From Melampsora larici-populina 98AG31 (taxonomy: Eukaryota; Basidiomycota; Pucciniomycetes; Pucciniales; Melampsoraceae): a stretch of 64,000 nucleotides of DNA. Shown one piece after another: positions 30,805 through 42,205 of the stretch. The notes beneath the pieces were generated by a model, which was not told where the DNA came from, searched no databases, and worked only from the letters and a program-made list of their open reading frames with translations. The translations under genes and the position numbers were made by a program. The stretch lies in NCBI RefSeq assembly GCF_000204055.1, contig NW_006768799.1:135040-199039 (forward strand), in the 5' to 3' direction. How positions within the stretch are numbered: position 1 is the first letter of the stretch; each line of letters begins with the position of its first letter.

Positions 30805-31789
30805 TCAATCCCAAGCCTTGCTGTTCTTTAAGTCATTGGCCCTTCCTTTTCCACTCTTCAGCTCAGCTATCATAGCATCTGATTCAGAAATTTTATGACC
30901 ACCTCCACTTCTAACCCAATTTTCCTTCTCACCTTTTCTTCCACAATCTGCAGTGCAATGTATTCCTGTACCACATTTGACACACAATCATCTTTCTGTT
31001 CTTCTTGACATCTCCTCTCTCAATACACCAGGTCTAGAATATTCAAATTGTGTGCTTGAACGGTCCATGGTGTCCCATTCTCTTGTAGTGGGGGTGCAGT
31101 GTTTCAAGTAGTAGGTTGATGTTGTATTTCAGGGTGCAGCTTGTTGTCCACGGCAAAGGCATACATGGTGATATCAGACATTGAGTCAAAAGATTTGAGG
31201 ATCCTGTTCACCCTGATTTCTTGTTTGAGTCTAGTCCAATAATGGATGAAGTGCACTGATTCACCCCATCCTGTACATGCCGTTAGTGATGTGAATTTGA
31301 ATGTATAATCTGCTACCAAGCTGCTTTGGTGCAAGCTTCAAAGCTTGTGTTGAGCTCTGGTTTGGTGATTGGAGTCAAAAAAATAGCCTCAAAGGCCACA
31401 CCAAAAGCTTTGAATGTTGATTCTTCCTTTTCATTCCAATGAAGGAGACATTTGAAGATGGGTGCTGCCCATTGATTTGCTTTGCCAGTAAGGTAAGAAA
31501 GGGTGAAGACAATCTTTGCCTCATTTTTGAGGAAAGAATTGGTGCTGGTTGGAAGGCATGATTCAACTTGATTGACAGACTCCTTGGCCATGTTGCCTTT
31601 GGAACCATCAAGCTTGCTGGGTGTACCCGCTTTGGGGCCTTGGAACAGGCCCATAATTTGCCTGACATATGCTTCCATGTGAGGCTTTGTAGGGACTTGT
31701 GGAGATTGGTTTGACACTGTAGGAGTTTGAGTGGTTGGTTGTGCTGCAGGAGGTGTTGTCTGGTATTGGGTTTGGGTTTGGTTACCCAT
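30805..31789 (-). pseudogene. Gag relic of an LTR retrotransposon (Ty3/gypsy-like)
   Basis: A 158-codon frame (start MGNQTQTQYQTTPP at 31789) contains the gag core EAKIVFTLSYLTGKANQWA and FKAFGVAFEAIF. After stops and frame changes come GWGESVHFIHYWTRLKQEIR, DITMYAFAVDNKLH and a zinc-knuckle-like CVKCGTGIHCTADC. This order (capsid, then CCHC knuckle) is that of basidiomycete gypsy Gag. No protease or RT was found next to it, and no LTRs were recognised. It is old. Confidence 0.7.
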
Positions 31790-33025
31790 GTTGAGCTACT
31801 GTACAAGGTTGTCAGTTGATCTCAAGTTTCTTGATGTAAAACAGATTCATTGCTTGACTGTTCTTTGGCAATTTGGTGCTGCTCCAAGTTTTCATCTAGT
31901 CTTGTGCTTAATTTTGTGAGCTGATCAAGTATTAAAGCAAGACTAGTGGTGACTGCATCCATTGTATTGACTGAGTTTCAATCACCTTGGTTCAGGACTG
32001 TATTGTATGACGAGTGTTCCAAAGCTTGTTTGTCTGGTGTTGTAAACTTTGCCATTGTTCTCCTTCTTTTAAGTTTCTAATCAATGGTGATAAAGTTTAA
32101 ACCAATGATTTTCTGCTCTGTTCTTCTTTCCAATTCCAAGTTTCAATTTTCTTGAGTCAATGTGATCTGATTCAGTATGTGATATGTTTCACAAACTTGG
32201 TTTCACTGTGTTGAGGTATATATACTGCTATATTTTATGATCCAATGTGTTCAGTGGACACTGATGATGATGCCAATAGCTAAATAACTAAATTGCAGTA
32301 TGAAGAGAAAATGCTACAAGCATGAAGAGAAAACAAAGTATAACTCCTGCACAATGCTCCTCTATACAATCATAAGCCAGTACTAGAATATTATGGATTA
32401 TTACAAAACTGATCCCCAACAAGAGTATGGAGATTATGCAATGCATAATACCTTTACAAAAGCTGAAAGCTATACAAAACAGGGCCCATATCACAAGGTA
32501 TTTTGAGAGCCAAATGTTTTTATAAGAGGAAATCACCTTTGGCACAATCACAGAACACAAATATCACATTTGTAAGTCTGAACTATGAAGACCTTACTTA
32601 TGCTTTTATCTCAATGGATCAGGTGATTTCACTTGTAACAAAAGCTCTTGAGAGCTCAGCAATGGGATTTTATAACTTTATTACTATGCATTCCAGAACC
32701 CCTCACCTCTTTGACCCTTTTCAAGCTACAAGATTCCTGTTTTGGAAAACAAATCCTGATGCCAAACATTCCAAAAACCTAGTATGCATTTCAAAATAAA
32801 AAAGGAAGCTTTTGAAGCATGTGTGAATATAGCTAGAATTTTTATGTGCAGTGATTTTGGTGCATCAATTGAAAATAGATATGAAAAATAAATGAGCTAT
32901 AAAAATATTCTAAAGAATGAATCTGTTTTCAAAATCTGATACAAAGGAAGAAGACAAAATCTGGTATCCTAAAGATCTAAAGTGCAGAGTTCAGTCACAA
33001 CTTGGGCCAAAGCTAAACCTTACCA
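31790..33025. other. AT-rich spacer, no gene seen
   Basis: The left part may include leader or LTR remains of the gag relic; no terminal repeats could be matched. A hydrophobic minus-strand frame at 32288-32560 has no start context or family resemblance and is not called. Confidence 0.35.
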
Positions 33026-35612
33026 TTATGAAGACAAAGAAGGAGAAGAAGTTGTTCTAGTAAGTGGTCTGTTAGAAGGTGCTTTGAGCTGCCTTTCAAC
33101 TTCTGCCTTGATGTCTTGTGAGCGTGATGACTTAAATTCTGGGAATTTAGATTTGAGTTTATTCCAACTATTTTGGATTGATTCACGTGGATTGCCAATC
33201 TTTTTTATATTCAAGTAGCTCCCTAGTTTTCCTACAGTGTCCCGAGCTCTTTGCCCATACCCAGTAGTTGTAGTAGGTATGACTTCAGGTGATGGTTTGG
33301 TAACTGCTTCACCTGAACTTATCTCATTTGCCTTGGAAGGTCCAGATTTGCTTCCAAACAAACCTCTGAATTTATTCCAAGAGTTATTCATTTGTCCAGG
33401 CTGATAAACTCTTCCCCAAAAACCTGGAGTGGCAGCAGGGGTTTCAGTTGCCACTTCTGAAGTAGATTTCATTTCTGGTCCTGAAGGCTGTGATTTGCTT
33501 CTCAAGAAAGCTGGTCTCCAAAAGCTTTGAGCTGATGTTGATTGATCTGCTGCTTTGTTGACGTCTGGAGCTACCAAAGGCTTAGATTTCCATGGTGTCA
33601 AGTATGATGGCCAAGATCTTGGAGTGGATTCTAATGGATCTGCTACCTTGTTGACATCCTGAGCTACTGAAGGATTTGATTTCCATGGTGTCAAGTATGA
33701 TGACCAAGATCTTGGAGCTGATGTTAATGGATCTCCTACCTTGTTGACATCCTGAGCTACTGAAGGATTTGATTTCCATGGTGTCAAGTATGATGACCAA
33801 GATCTTGGAGCTGATGTTAATGGATCTCCTGCCTTGTTGACGTCCTGAGCTACTGAAGGATTTGATCTCCATGGTGTCAAGTACGATGACCAAGATCTTG
33901 GAGCTGATGTTGATGAATCTGCTGCCTTGTTGACATCCTGAGCTACTGAAGGCTTTGATTGCCACATTTTTGAGAAGTACGGCATCCCATATCTTGAAGC
34001 TGGTGTGGATTGATCTATCGCCTTGTCAACACTCTGAGCTACTGAAGGCTGTGAATTGGTTTTGGAACTTGGAAAGTGTGACATCCAAGAGCTTGGAGAT
34101 GATGAGGATACATCGGTTGGTTGTTTGGGCACTGAAGTAGTTATTGTATCTCCATCCGTCGCAGAGTATGTAGGTTTTGCGGATTTGTCTCTGACCGAAC
34201 TCATGAAATTATGCAACTTGTTCTTTGCTGAGTTCCCGAGATTCCCCAAAAAACTTGTAGTGGTGACAGGTTTCTCCGCAACTGTTACATCAGCAGTAGA
34301 CTCCAGTTTTGGTGTTGCACCTGAAGCCTGATTTGTTGCCTTGACGTCCTGAGCTACTGAAGGATGTGAGTTTGTTTGGAAAGGCTTTCGGAACACGTTA
34401 GTTAACCGCGTCCACCCAGAGGTTTGAGGTACTATGGATTGCTCAGCTGGGCTAGCGACCGTTCCCTTTTCAGTATTCAGCAACTTGGCACCTTCATCAG
34501 AGGTGGTTGGGTTTTGTGGAGATTTTGCTCCTAGAGCTGAGATTTCTTCCGCTGGTGCTTTGGGGACTGTAGGAGCTGATGTCGAAGACTCAGCAGGATG
34601 AATCACTTTCGCATCTTCTATCGGGACAGATTTAAGCGGTTCTCCAGAGGTTTGAGGTGATATGGATTGCTCAGCTGGGCTAGCGACCGTTCCCTTTTCA
34701 GTATTCAGCACCTTGGAAACTCCATCAGAGGTGGTTGGGTTTTGTGGAGATTTTGCTCCTAGAGTTGAAATTTCCTCCGCTGGTGCTTTGGGGACTGTAA
34801 CATCCGATGTCAAAGGCTTAGCAGGATATGCCACTTTTGCCTCTTCTATCATAAGTGATTTAAGCGGTTCTTATGTTAATAAGATGTCGTTTCATATTGC
34901 GCTTCTCAGACAAAGAGGGACACATCTTCATACCTGATATTGTTGATGGGGTAGCTCCCTTAGGTTGTGAAAACGGAAAGTTGTGAGCGGCGTTTCCGAT
35001 GATCTTGGTTCGGACTTCTTCTCCCGTTCTCACAAGATTGACATCGTGTGGACTGGTCCCCGGACTGAAGATGCTGAATGTCGCGTCAAGCTTTTCACCT
35101 TATATAGATCAAGTGTACACAAGACCAAGCCAATGAGCAAATAGATACTTATCAGGAGTGAGGTGGTATAATTGCCTACCTGATGGATGTGACACGCGCA
35201 CAGCATGTTGATAATCCAGCCCACTGGCACCAGGATCTGTGGAAAGGACGAATGTTTGATCAGACACCAAATTTTGGAGGATTTTCAAAAAAAAGATGCC
35301 GTACTGACTCTGTACGCTGCGAAGTGGACCCGCGGTTGTGGGAGGTTGGCCGGCATCAGCTTTTTCGCCAGCCTTTGGGGCGTCGGTCGGTCTAAGAGCC
35401 TGTACGGGATCGGCCGTCTCAGCAGCCTTCGGGGCGCCGGTCGATTTAGCAACATTGAGGACATCGCCCTCTTTAGCAACATTGAGGACATCGCCCCCTT
35501 TAGCAGCATTGAGGACATCTCCCGCATTTGCAATTTTGACGGCTTCACCGATCATGGGTAGTCCGCTGACGTGTAACTTCATCATCAACAATACCAAGAC
35601 AAGAGCTTTCAT
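33026..35612 (-). CDS. Large secreted repeat protein (candidate effector or wall protein)
   Basis: Exons 35612-35180, 35098-34934 and 34845-33026 join in frame (introns 81 and 88 bp), 805 residues. A signal peptide is clear: MKALVLVLLMMKLHVSG, cleavage near LPM. An upstream in-frame Met at 35639 would spoil it. The mature protein has three GDVLNVAK-type octads (about 30-55), then a globular-looking part with QYGIFFLKILQNLVSDQTF and IFSPGTSPHDVNLVRTGEEV (about 95-190). Two about 75-residue repeats follow (KAPAEEIS, LGAKSPQNPTT, NTEKGTVASPAEQS). The next array has four to five 31-residue units (SNPSVAQDVNKAGDPLTSAP plus RSWSSYLTPWK), then a basic C-terminal helix region. Apparently no cysteine. 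Ser/Thr/Pro-rich, with no enzyme motif. Function unknown; secretion and repeat expansion are typical of rust effectors or surface proteins, which is inference. Confidence 0.82.
33560..33975 (-). repeat. In-frame 93-bp tandem repeat inside the secreted protein gene
   Basis: Four to five copies of a 93-bp unit, each encoding PSVAQDVNK ... SWSSYLTPW. Adjacent copies are nearly identical at the DNA level, so recent expansion or gene conversion is likely. Copy number is prone to assembly error. Confidence 0.85.
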
Positions 35613-37312
35613 CCTGAAAGCGAGAGACTCTTTTACCATCCTCCAAAAGGAAAAAAGATGATTTTGCCTTTCGAGAGATGGATTCAGACCTAGGAATGCC
35701 TTGATGAGATCTTTGATTTGAAGGTGAAGAAGTGTGTTGCGATTTGATTTGTGTCTGTATTGAAAAGCTATTGAGATTCACAGGATGAATAGGTCGCCGA
35801 GGCAGGAGTGCTGGCTATATCTCGATCTCGCAGCTATGTATCCCCAGTCAAGAACAGCGTCAGTGATAAAGATAGAAATGCCCAAGAAGCAGAAGTACAG
35901 AGGAAGTCAACTAGTAGTGACTTACAAGGATGTGGAATTAGAAAAGAAGGAATCTTGTAATGTAAAATAGAGCGAAAGTGTTGTGAGGTTTAGTTGAAAT
36001 AAATAAAAATGGTCAAGTTGAAAGAAAACTGCTAAAAGAGGGAAGTGATTCAAGTCAGTTCAGCCCTATATGTCTTGCGTTCTTCAGCATCTTCACCCCG
36101 CAGTCTGAGACACTTTGTCATCATCGCTGAAGCCGAATTTTTTTATCTATAATTTCGTCGGTCTCCACAAAACTTGAGGTTAATACTTCCTCGGTAAGAC
36201 GCAGTTCGTGAGTTGGAGGGCGCAGGCTAAGGGGAAATTCGCTGGGGGTTGAAGTGTAGCATGGCGTCAATGAATCATATTCAATGACACACTTTATCTC
36301 AATATACATTCCTGCTCGCAGCTCGTCGCTGTATGGGTAGTGTCAGGAATCAGGATTTCAACATATAAGGGATGAGGCTCAGCCTTGAGAGATTGAGGTG
36401 AACAAAAGCTCGCCAAGAACTACTGAATAGAACTCTGGTAACGTAAAGAATTGCATGAAATCCTTGTGACACTCGTTGATGGAAATTGGTCAATAAGTTT
36501 TTCATACAGTCATCAAAGGATCACTAAAATTGTCAGAACAAATAAAATCAGGATGGTGATTTTTCACATACTTCATCAACTGATTTATATTCGTGTAGCT
36601 GCAGTCTGTCTTTGAAAGGGATAAGAGGGTGCAAGGATCTAATTCTTACCCCGACACTTTTCTTGACCATTCAGAGTAAAGCCTGACTCGCGGTCATGAC
36701 TAGAGAAAATGTCTCCAAGATAAATTGAGTTTGACTTAGAAGAGGCGATTCAGTTCCTGATCATTTTAATTGCTCAGGAATGATTGGCTTGATGAGCAGA
36801 TCAAATCAATATCCCATGTATCATCTGAGTCTCATACTGTCAATAATGTTATCGCCTACAGTCAGGTATGATTTCACTCAATTCACTCAATTGGGCATGT
36901 GTCATTCCGTTAGGCGTTTGTTTTCTATCTTTCCAATACTGTTCGAACGTAAAATAAATACTCAAGCCTCACAGTCTGAATTCCTGGTTGTAGCTATTGA
37001 CAAGACATGACTGTACATATATCGCAATTGCATCTTCAAACACACTTCAGGCAATCTTTATTCATGCACCCCTGAGATAAAATAATTTCATTTGTTTAAG
37101 ATGAAGTTTCACAGTGTTTCCTTTGTGTCCTTCAGGTTTCTTTGGTCAAAATCCTGTCCAAGACGCACTCGTGTTGATGTATACTTTACAAAATCAATGG
37201 AAAGAACAAGTCTTGATGAGCTCGAGGTTTAAAATGCAATAAGGAATGGAAAACTTACCAATTTAAAAGACTTAACAAAGTCCGATCATAAGACGGACTT
37301 CCTAGTTGAACA
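35613..37312. other. Intergenic region upstream of the secreted repeat protein
   Basis: No coding evidence. Contains the promoter of the minus-strand gene ending at 35612 and, on its right side, the 3' flank of the next minus-strand gene. Confidence 0.4.
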
Positions 37313-38113
37313 TCAGAATTCATCAACAGGTTCAGAATCCCATAATTGAACATGAGCCCAATCTTTCGCAGGTTCTTGATCCCCTTTTTTATCTTTCTCT
37401 TGATCCTCATCTCCATCATTATCATCATCATTTCCATCATGATCAGAGTCTTGATCTTGATCTTCATCATTCGATTTTTGATTTTCAGTTCTCGTCGGTT
37501 TATCCGCATATCGAGCACCATTCATATCATGAGAGATTTGTTGGAATTTAGCTTTAGTATGTTCAGGAACATTAGCCAAAAAGATAGCCGTAGTACTTTC
37601 TTTTAAAGTTGGATTCTTTTGAAAGACTTCCCAAAGATTAGTTTTCAATCTATCTTCTTCTTTTTGATCTTCTTGACTTAAATCAGGTTCGGATTCTAAG
37701 ATAGCTAATCTTCTAATCTCGGCCAAAGCTTTTACATTTTCTTCAGGATGTAATAAATCATAAACTTCTATAGCTCTAGTGGCTGCTTGAAGTGCAGTTT
37801 CTCGAAGAGTAGCTACTCGTTTGTTATCAATGTTTTTAAAGTTCTGGGGACTAAGTCCTTCACGTGTGAGTTTATCAGGATCAACAAAATACCATAACAG
37901 ATTCCAATCGACACCCCATACTAAGGGGATTGGATAAATTCGAGGAAGTGGGATTCCGCCACGTCGTCTGAAACGCTTTCCGTTGATAGTCAACCCTGCT
38001 AGTTGCTGTGAATCGACCACTGGGCTATGAAATTCGGCTGATCCTGATGGAAGGGATTGGATCGGAGTCGCATTAATCACCAATAAGGTGAAGGCAAGTG
38101 AACAAATCTTCAT
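37313..38113 (-). CDS. Secreted protein with acidic C-terminal tail, unknown function
   Basis: Single exon, 266 residues from the Met at 38113, chosen because MKICSLAFTLLVINATPIQS forms a good signal peptide; an upstream Met (38137) would add eight polar residues. A polybasic GKRFRRRGG at about 44-53 looks like a Kex2-type processing site. The central part is helical (RETALQAATRAIEVYDLLH, AEIRRLAILESEPDL). From about 215 the tail is mostly Asp/Glu (EDQDQDSDHDGNDDDND). Only one Cys, in the signal peptide. I do not recognise the family; it fits the broad class of rust secreted proteins. Confidence 0.78.
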   Translation of the reverse strand: MKICSLAFTLLVINATPIQSLPSGSAEFHSPVVDSQQLAGLTINGKRFRRRGGIPLPRIYPIPLVWGVDWNLLWYFVDPDKLTREGLSPQNFKNIDNKRVATLRETALQAATRAIEVYDLLHPEENVKALAEIRRLAILESEPDLSQEDQKEEDRLKTNLWEVFQKNPTLKESTTAIFLANVPEHTKAKFQQISHDMNGARYADKPTRTENQKSNDEDQDQDSDHDGNDDDNDGDEDQEKDKKGDQEPAKDWAHVQLWDSEPVDEF

Positions 38114-40061
38114 AGGTATCCAATCAGTCACGCGCATGTTGGATTGATGAAGTGATCCGTGCTCGATGTTCTTAGACCGTGTTTGTCGGATTGAAATCGA
38201 AAACTGAGATTTCCACCTCGCAGGTTGAAGTTAAAATAATGTTGGGAGTAATTTAAGGAGTGACTTGATGAATTGATAAAAAAGAGTGGCTTCAAAAGAA
38301 AGAGCAAAAGATATGATGAATTTTGTCAGTCATTGTGTGTGTCAAATAATGAGAGCGGTTCTAGTCGTTGACTTCTATTAAAGCTTATCTCGTACTTGGA
38401 AGGAAGAACTTGGGTATCGAAAGTATTGAATAAAGAAATCCTCACTCACCTGGCTAGGTTCTCTACGTCAAAACAATCTATCCGAAAAACCAAGACTTGA
38501 AGGCAACAATGTGACCCACTCAGAGCAGTGAAAGAAGATATCTTATGGATGACCATCGTGATCGAATCAAGAAATTGATTCATACTTTAGAATCAGATGA
38601 GACACGTCAAGCTTACTTCAAGGATCATACTAAAGAGACTTGCTTCGTCTATCGTTGGGAATCATTTATATACAAAAATCTTCCAGTCTTCTTGGTTTAG
38701 AAACGTAAGATGATCGTACATCTTTTAGTTCTCATCTGTCCTCTCTTGGCACATGAGGTGGACTCGAAAACCTGAAGCTGATTCTAACCTTTGAAATCAC
38801 GTTGGCCATGTCATTAAACCTCAGAACTGGGAATTGATAAGCTAGACGAGCGGTCTTTGTAGAGCGACGCTGCGAGTTTCCCTGCCTTCCGCATGCCACA
38901 GCTTCCCCCACCTCCATACAACTCGCATGAACTTTTTACGATCTCAATTTTGCTTGGCTTTTGTCGATGAAACCTGTCCACTCTGGTAAACGAAGGAGGT
39001 GCTGGAAGAAGATGAGCTGAAACATTACCTCTTGACATACATAAGTCGTGCGCTACAGTGGGTACACCATTGAGTCGTGTTGCGTTATTCGAGGGACATT
39101 CGAAGATCTTTGATGTGGTAAGGAGGTCCTGACACAAGTTGAAGCAACCAGCTCAGAGTTTTTCTACATACAAACTAGAAAGCCAATCGCGGCAGAAATA
39201 TGCATGTTGGATGCTAGAAGCACCATGGAAGAGCGTACTGACAAAGATATATTTTGCAAGAAAGACTCTTTCACTGGCTGTCTGAGTGCAACAGGCAGTT
39301 GGTCATCCTCATGAAGATAGGTCTTCAGACTTCAGCTAACTGAGCTGCACTCGCTCGGGCTGAAGCTGCCTGCTTGATTAAAGACATGAGACTCAAACAT
39401 CGACCCAGGGTGTCACATCACCATGGTGTCTTCTTCATCATGTATCTCTCAAACTTTCTTTCCAAAAAAGTCATCCTACCCACATGATTCATTTCAGTCT
39501 CAACCATCCTCTCAATTCCACTCATCCAACTTACCCTGTTCCCCATTGTGTACAAATCTAATCAAGTAACAGATTGGTATCTCTGGCTCTACTGAGTCAA
39601 CAGAGTTCTCAATATTTTCTGATCCAGATGATGTTCAAGTCACCTTCAACCTTGATTATTGAAAAGAAAATCACTTCCACTTATCTGAAACATGCTGCTC
39701 GCATACACCTATCTGCAAAATTAAAAAAAGCAATATGAAGAGTACAATCGAGGTGACTTTTCTTTAGAACCATAGAATCATAATCATTCAATTCCAATGA
39801 TAGATCAAGTATAATAGGCAAAAAAGCAACATTGAAACCTCAAGATAAGATAATATAAAAGAAAATCAAAAGAATCGGCTTCATTCCAATTGATTATCAC
39901 TTCATGTTTTCAAATGGTATGTTTTAATTATATAAAATAGAGATAATCAAATAATCACATGCATTTTTCTTTCGTTCGCTTTTCTTTCATTTTCAAGTAT
40001 AGTTACATTTCTTCATGATCTTTTCTCTCTCTTTTTTTCATTCAAATCCTTGGTTTGGATC
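38114..40061. other. Intergenic, no gene seen
   Basis: About 1.9 kb without coding evidence. The left part holds the promoter of the secreted protein gene, the right part the 3' flank of the Sti1 gene. Confidence 0.4.
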
Positions 40062-41493
40062 TTAACGAGTTCTAATGATTCCAGCTTCAACAAGTTTTAA
40101 AATCTTTTCTCTTATCATCGGATTGGCCATATGTGATTGTAAGGCTTTTGGATCTTGTTGTCCTTGTTGTAAGATTTGTTGCATAACAGGCTTAAAACAA
40201 AAAAATCAAAGAAATCAATTTCATTAGTTCAACCAAAATCAAACGATCATTATTTTGTTTTCTCTTTCAATCAAAATTCAATTTCCACTTACATCCGACA
40301 TGATTTGTTGAATCTCTGGATCTCTCATAGCTCTCTCAAGTCTCTGTTCATCCGTCTCATTAGCTCTTTCCCCAAACTCAGCCGCAAACAACTTCTGTCG
40401 ATGCCCAGCAATCTCCTTAACATGTTTCTTCTCAGTATCAATCTCTTCAGCCTGATTCAAAGCATCAATAGCTTTTTTATGTTCTTTCATTGCATGTAAC
40501 GTTAAGGCTTTACGAATGTATGCTTTGGTGAAACTTCGATCGGCTTGGATGGCTGATTCGGAATCTTTGAGAGCTTCGGGTAAGGCTAGGAGTTTGGAAT
40601 AACAGGCCGCTCGGTTCGTGTAGGCTTTTGGATCGGATGGGTTTCGTTTGATGGATTCGGTGTAATGTTTAACAGCTCCTGCAAAATCACCTGCCTATCA
40701 ATTCGAAAAAAAAATGTTTCTTGATTACTTTGGATTTCTGGTTTCATAGAAGTTTCATCGAAGAAACCTTTACCTTGAACAATGTGTTTCCTTCTTCCCT
40801 AGCTTTATCAGATAACTCAGGATTAATATAAGCCTTTCTTTCTTCTTCAACTTTAGTTTTTTCTGCCTAAAAAATCAAATCCAAAATGAAATAAGATTAG
40901 ATCCGAAAAAAAAAGTTGAGAAAGAAAAATGGGGGTTTTCATACTTCTTTTAATTTAGCTAAAGTATCAGGTGTACGATGTTCAGTTAAAGATTTTTCCA
41001 AGTTCTTGATTGCAGAATCATATTCTCCTTTCTTAAGATAAGCAGATCCCATACGAGCAAAAGATCTAAAACCAAAATCAAAAACCAAAAATCCAAAACC
41101 AAAATCAGAAAACAAGAAAACTAAGAAAGATTGAAAAAAAAAACTCAACTTAGCAACGACTTTATAATCAACTCTTCTTTCTCTACCTTCATCAACAGCT
41201 CTTTGACATTGATTTATACATTGATCAAATTCACCAATTTCAAAATAACAAGCCGCTAAATTATTTAAATAAATCGGATCTGGATTCAAAGAAAATGCTT
41301 TTTGATATGATTCAATGGCTTTTGAAAAATCTCTTGATTTATAATATGTATTTCCTAATTGGTTTCAATCAATCAAAAAAAACATCCAATGATTTAGTTT
41401 TTTTTTCCGGTGATATAGTATTGGAATTTGATTACCTTCGGTTTTTAGTGCGTCTGCTTGAGCTTTAAGTTCTGGTGAGATTTCTTCAGTCAT
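40062..41493 (-). CDS. STI1: Short Sti1/Hop-type co-chaperone (TPR2A-TPR2B-DP2 only)
   Basis: Six exons (41493-41436, 41354-41150, 41065-40945, 40866-40774, 40694-40293, 40190-40062) join in frame, 335 residues. TPR2A (about 10-125) keeps the carboxylate-clamp pattern KTEGN, YLNNLAACYFE and KSFARMG, which binds the MEEVD tail of Hsp90. TPR2B (about 138-255) has REEGNTLFK, YTNRAACYSK and KAYIRKA. The C-terminal DP2 (about 270-335) has ERAMRDPEIQQIMSDPVM and ends GIIRTR. Sti1 links Hsp70 and Hsp90 in the cytosol during client transfer. The usual protein is about 550-600 residues; here TPR1 and DP1 are absent, and no TPR-like sequence is seen upstream to 42205. The start Met has no better alternative upstream. 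Confidence 0.92.
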
Positions 41494-42205
41494 TTTGATA
41501 TATGATAGTTCGGTAAATTTGAGAGTTCAAGTATTTTGATTTGATGAGTGATTGGAATGGATGAGGTTGAGAGTGAGATTGAGATTGAATGGTTTTTGAT
41601 GACTGTCCAGTGTCAATAGTGTTTTCTGGATTGTTCTAGAGAGATCGAGGTAAACCTCTCTATAACCATGACTTACCAACTTACTACACTGAAACTGATG
41701 TATGTATGTACATATCTTCTCATTTCGATCAACTTCGATCAATTCATCACAACTATCATTCCAAAAGCACCCATATAACAATCCTAATTGTATAATCTAA
41801 AAAAACAAGTCATAAAACCAACAAAAAAAACCAAACCATTTTGCGATTCCAATCATTTCAACTAAAACAAAACAAACCAAAACCAAACCACATATCTTGA
41901 CTTCAAGTTTACATACATATTCTCACAACTTATATCCGACATCTTAATAAAAAAAACACATACAAAAGAAACAATGATATTTTTACAATTGATACCTTTT
42001 TTGAAAAATGAACCCATGTGTTATGTATTTTTCTTTTGAGCTTTTTTTGAAACCAAGCAGTAACCAAAATCAAATCCATCTCCTTCCCAAGATCCACCAC
42101 CGCAAATTCTATTCAAGTACTAAATCCTAGGTGAAGGACTCTATTTCTTCTCGTGTTTTCAAAATCAAGTAAATATATATATATACGTATACGAGACTTT
42201 TCCTT
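41494..42205. other. Intergenic spacer between two minus-strand genes
   Basis: AT-rich; promoter of the Sti1 gene on the left and the 3' flank of the kinase gene on the right. Inspected for a missing TPR1 exon of Sti1; none found. Confidence 0.5.

Noticed and set aside
32288..32560. Membrane protein on the minus strand
   Set aside because: AT-driven hydrophobic frame without motif, splice support or neighbours that suggest a gene.
33582..33965. A separate repeat protein in another frame of the secreted protein gene
   Set aside because: A shadow frame of the 93-bp coding repeat; lacks a start and runs within the supported ORF.
37255..37606. Ile- or Met-rich frames overlapping the acidic-tail coding region
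   Set aside because: They are alternative-frame and antisense shadows of the Asp/Glu-rich codons.
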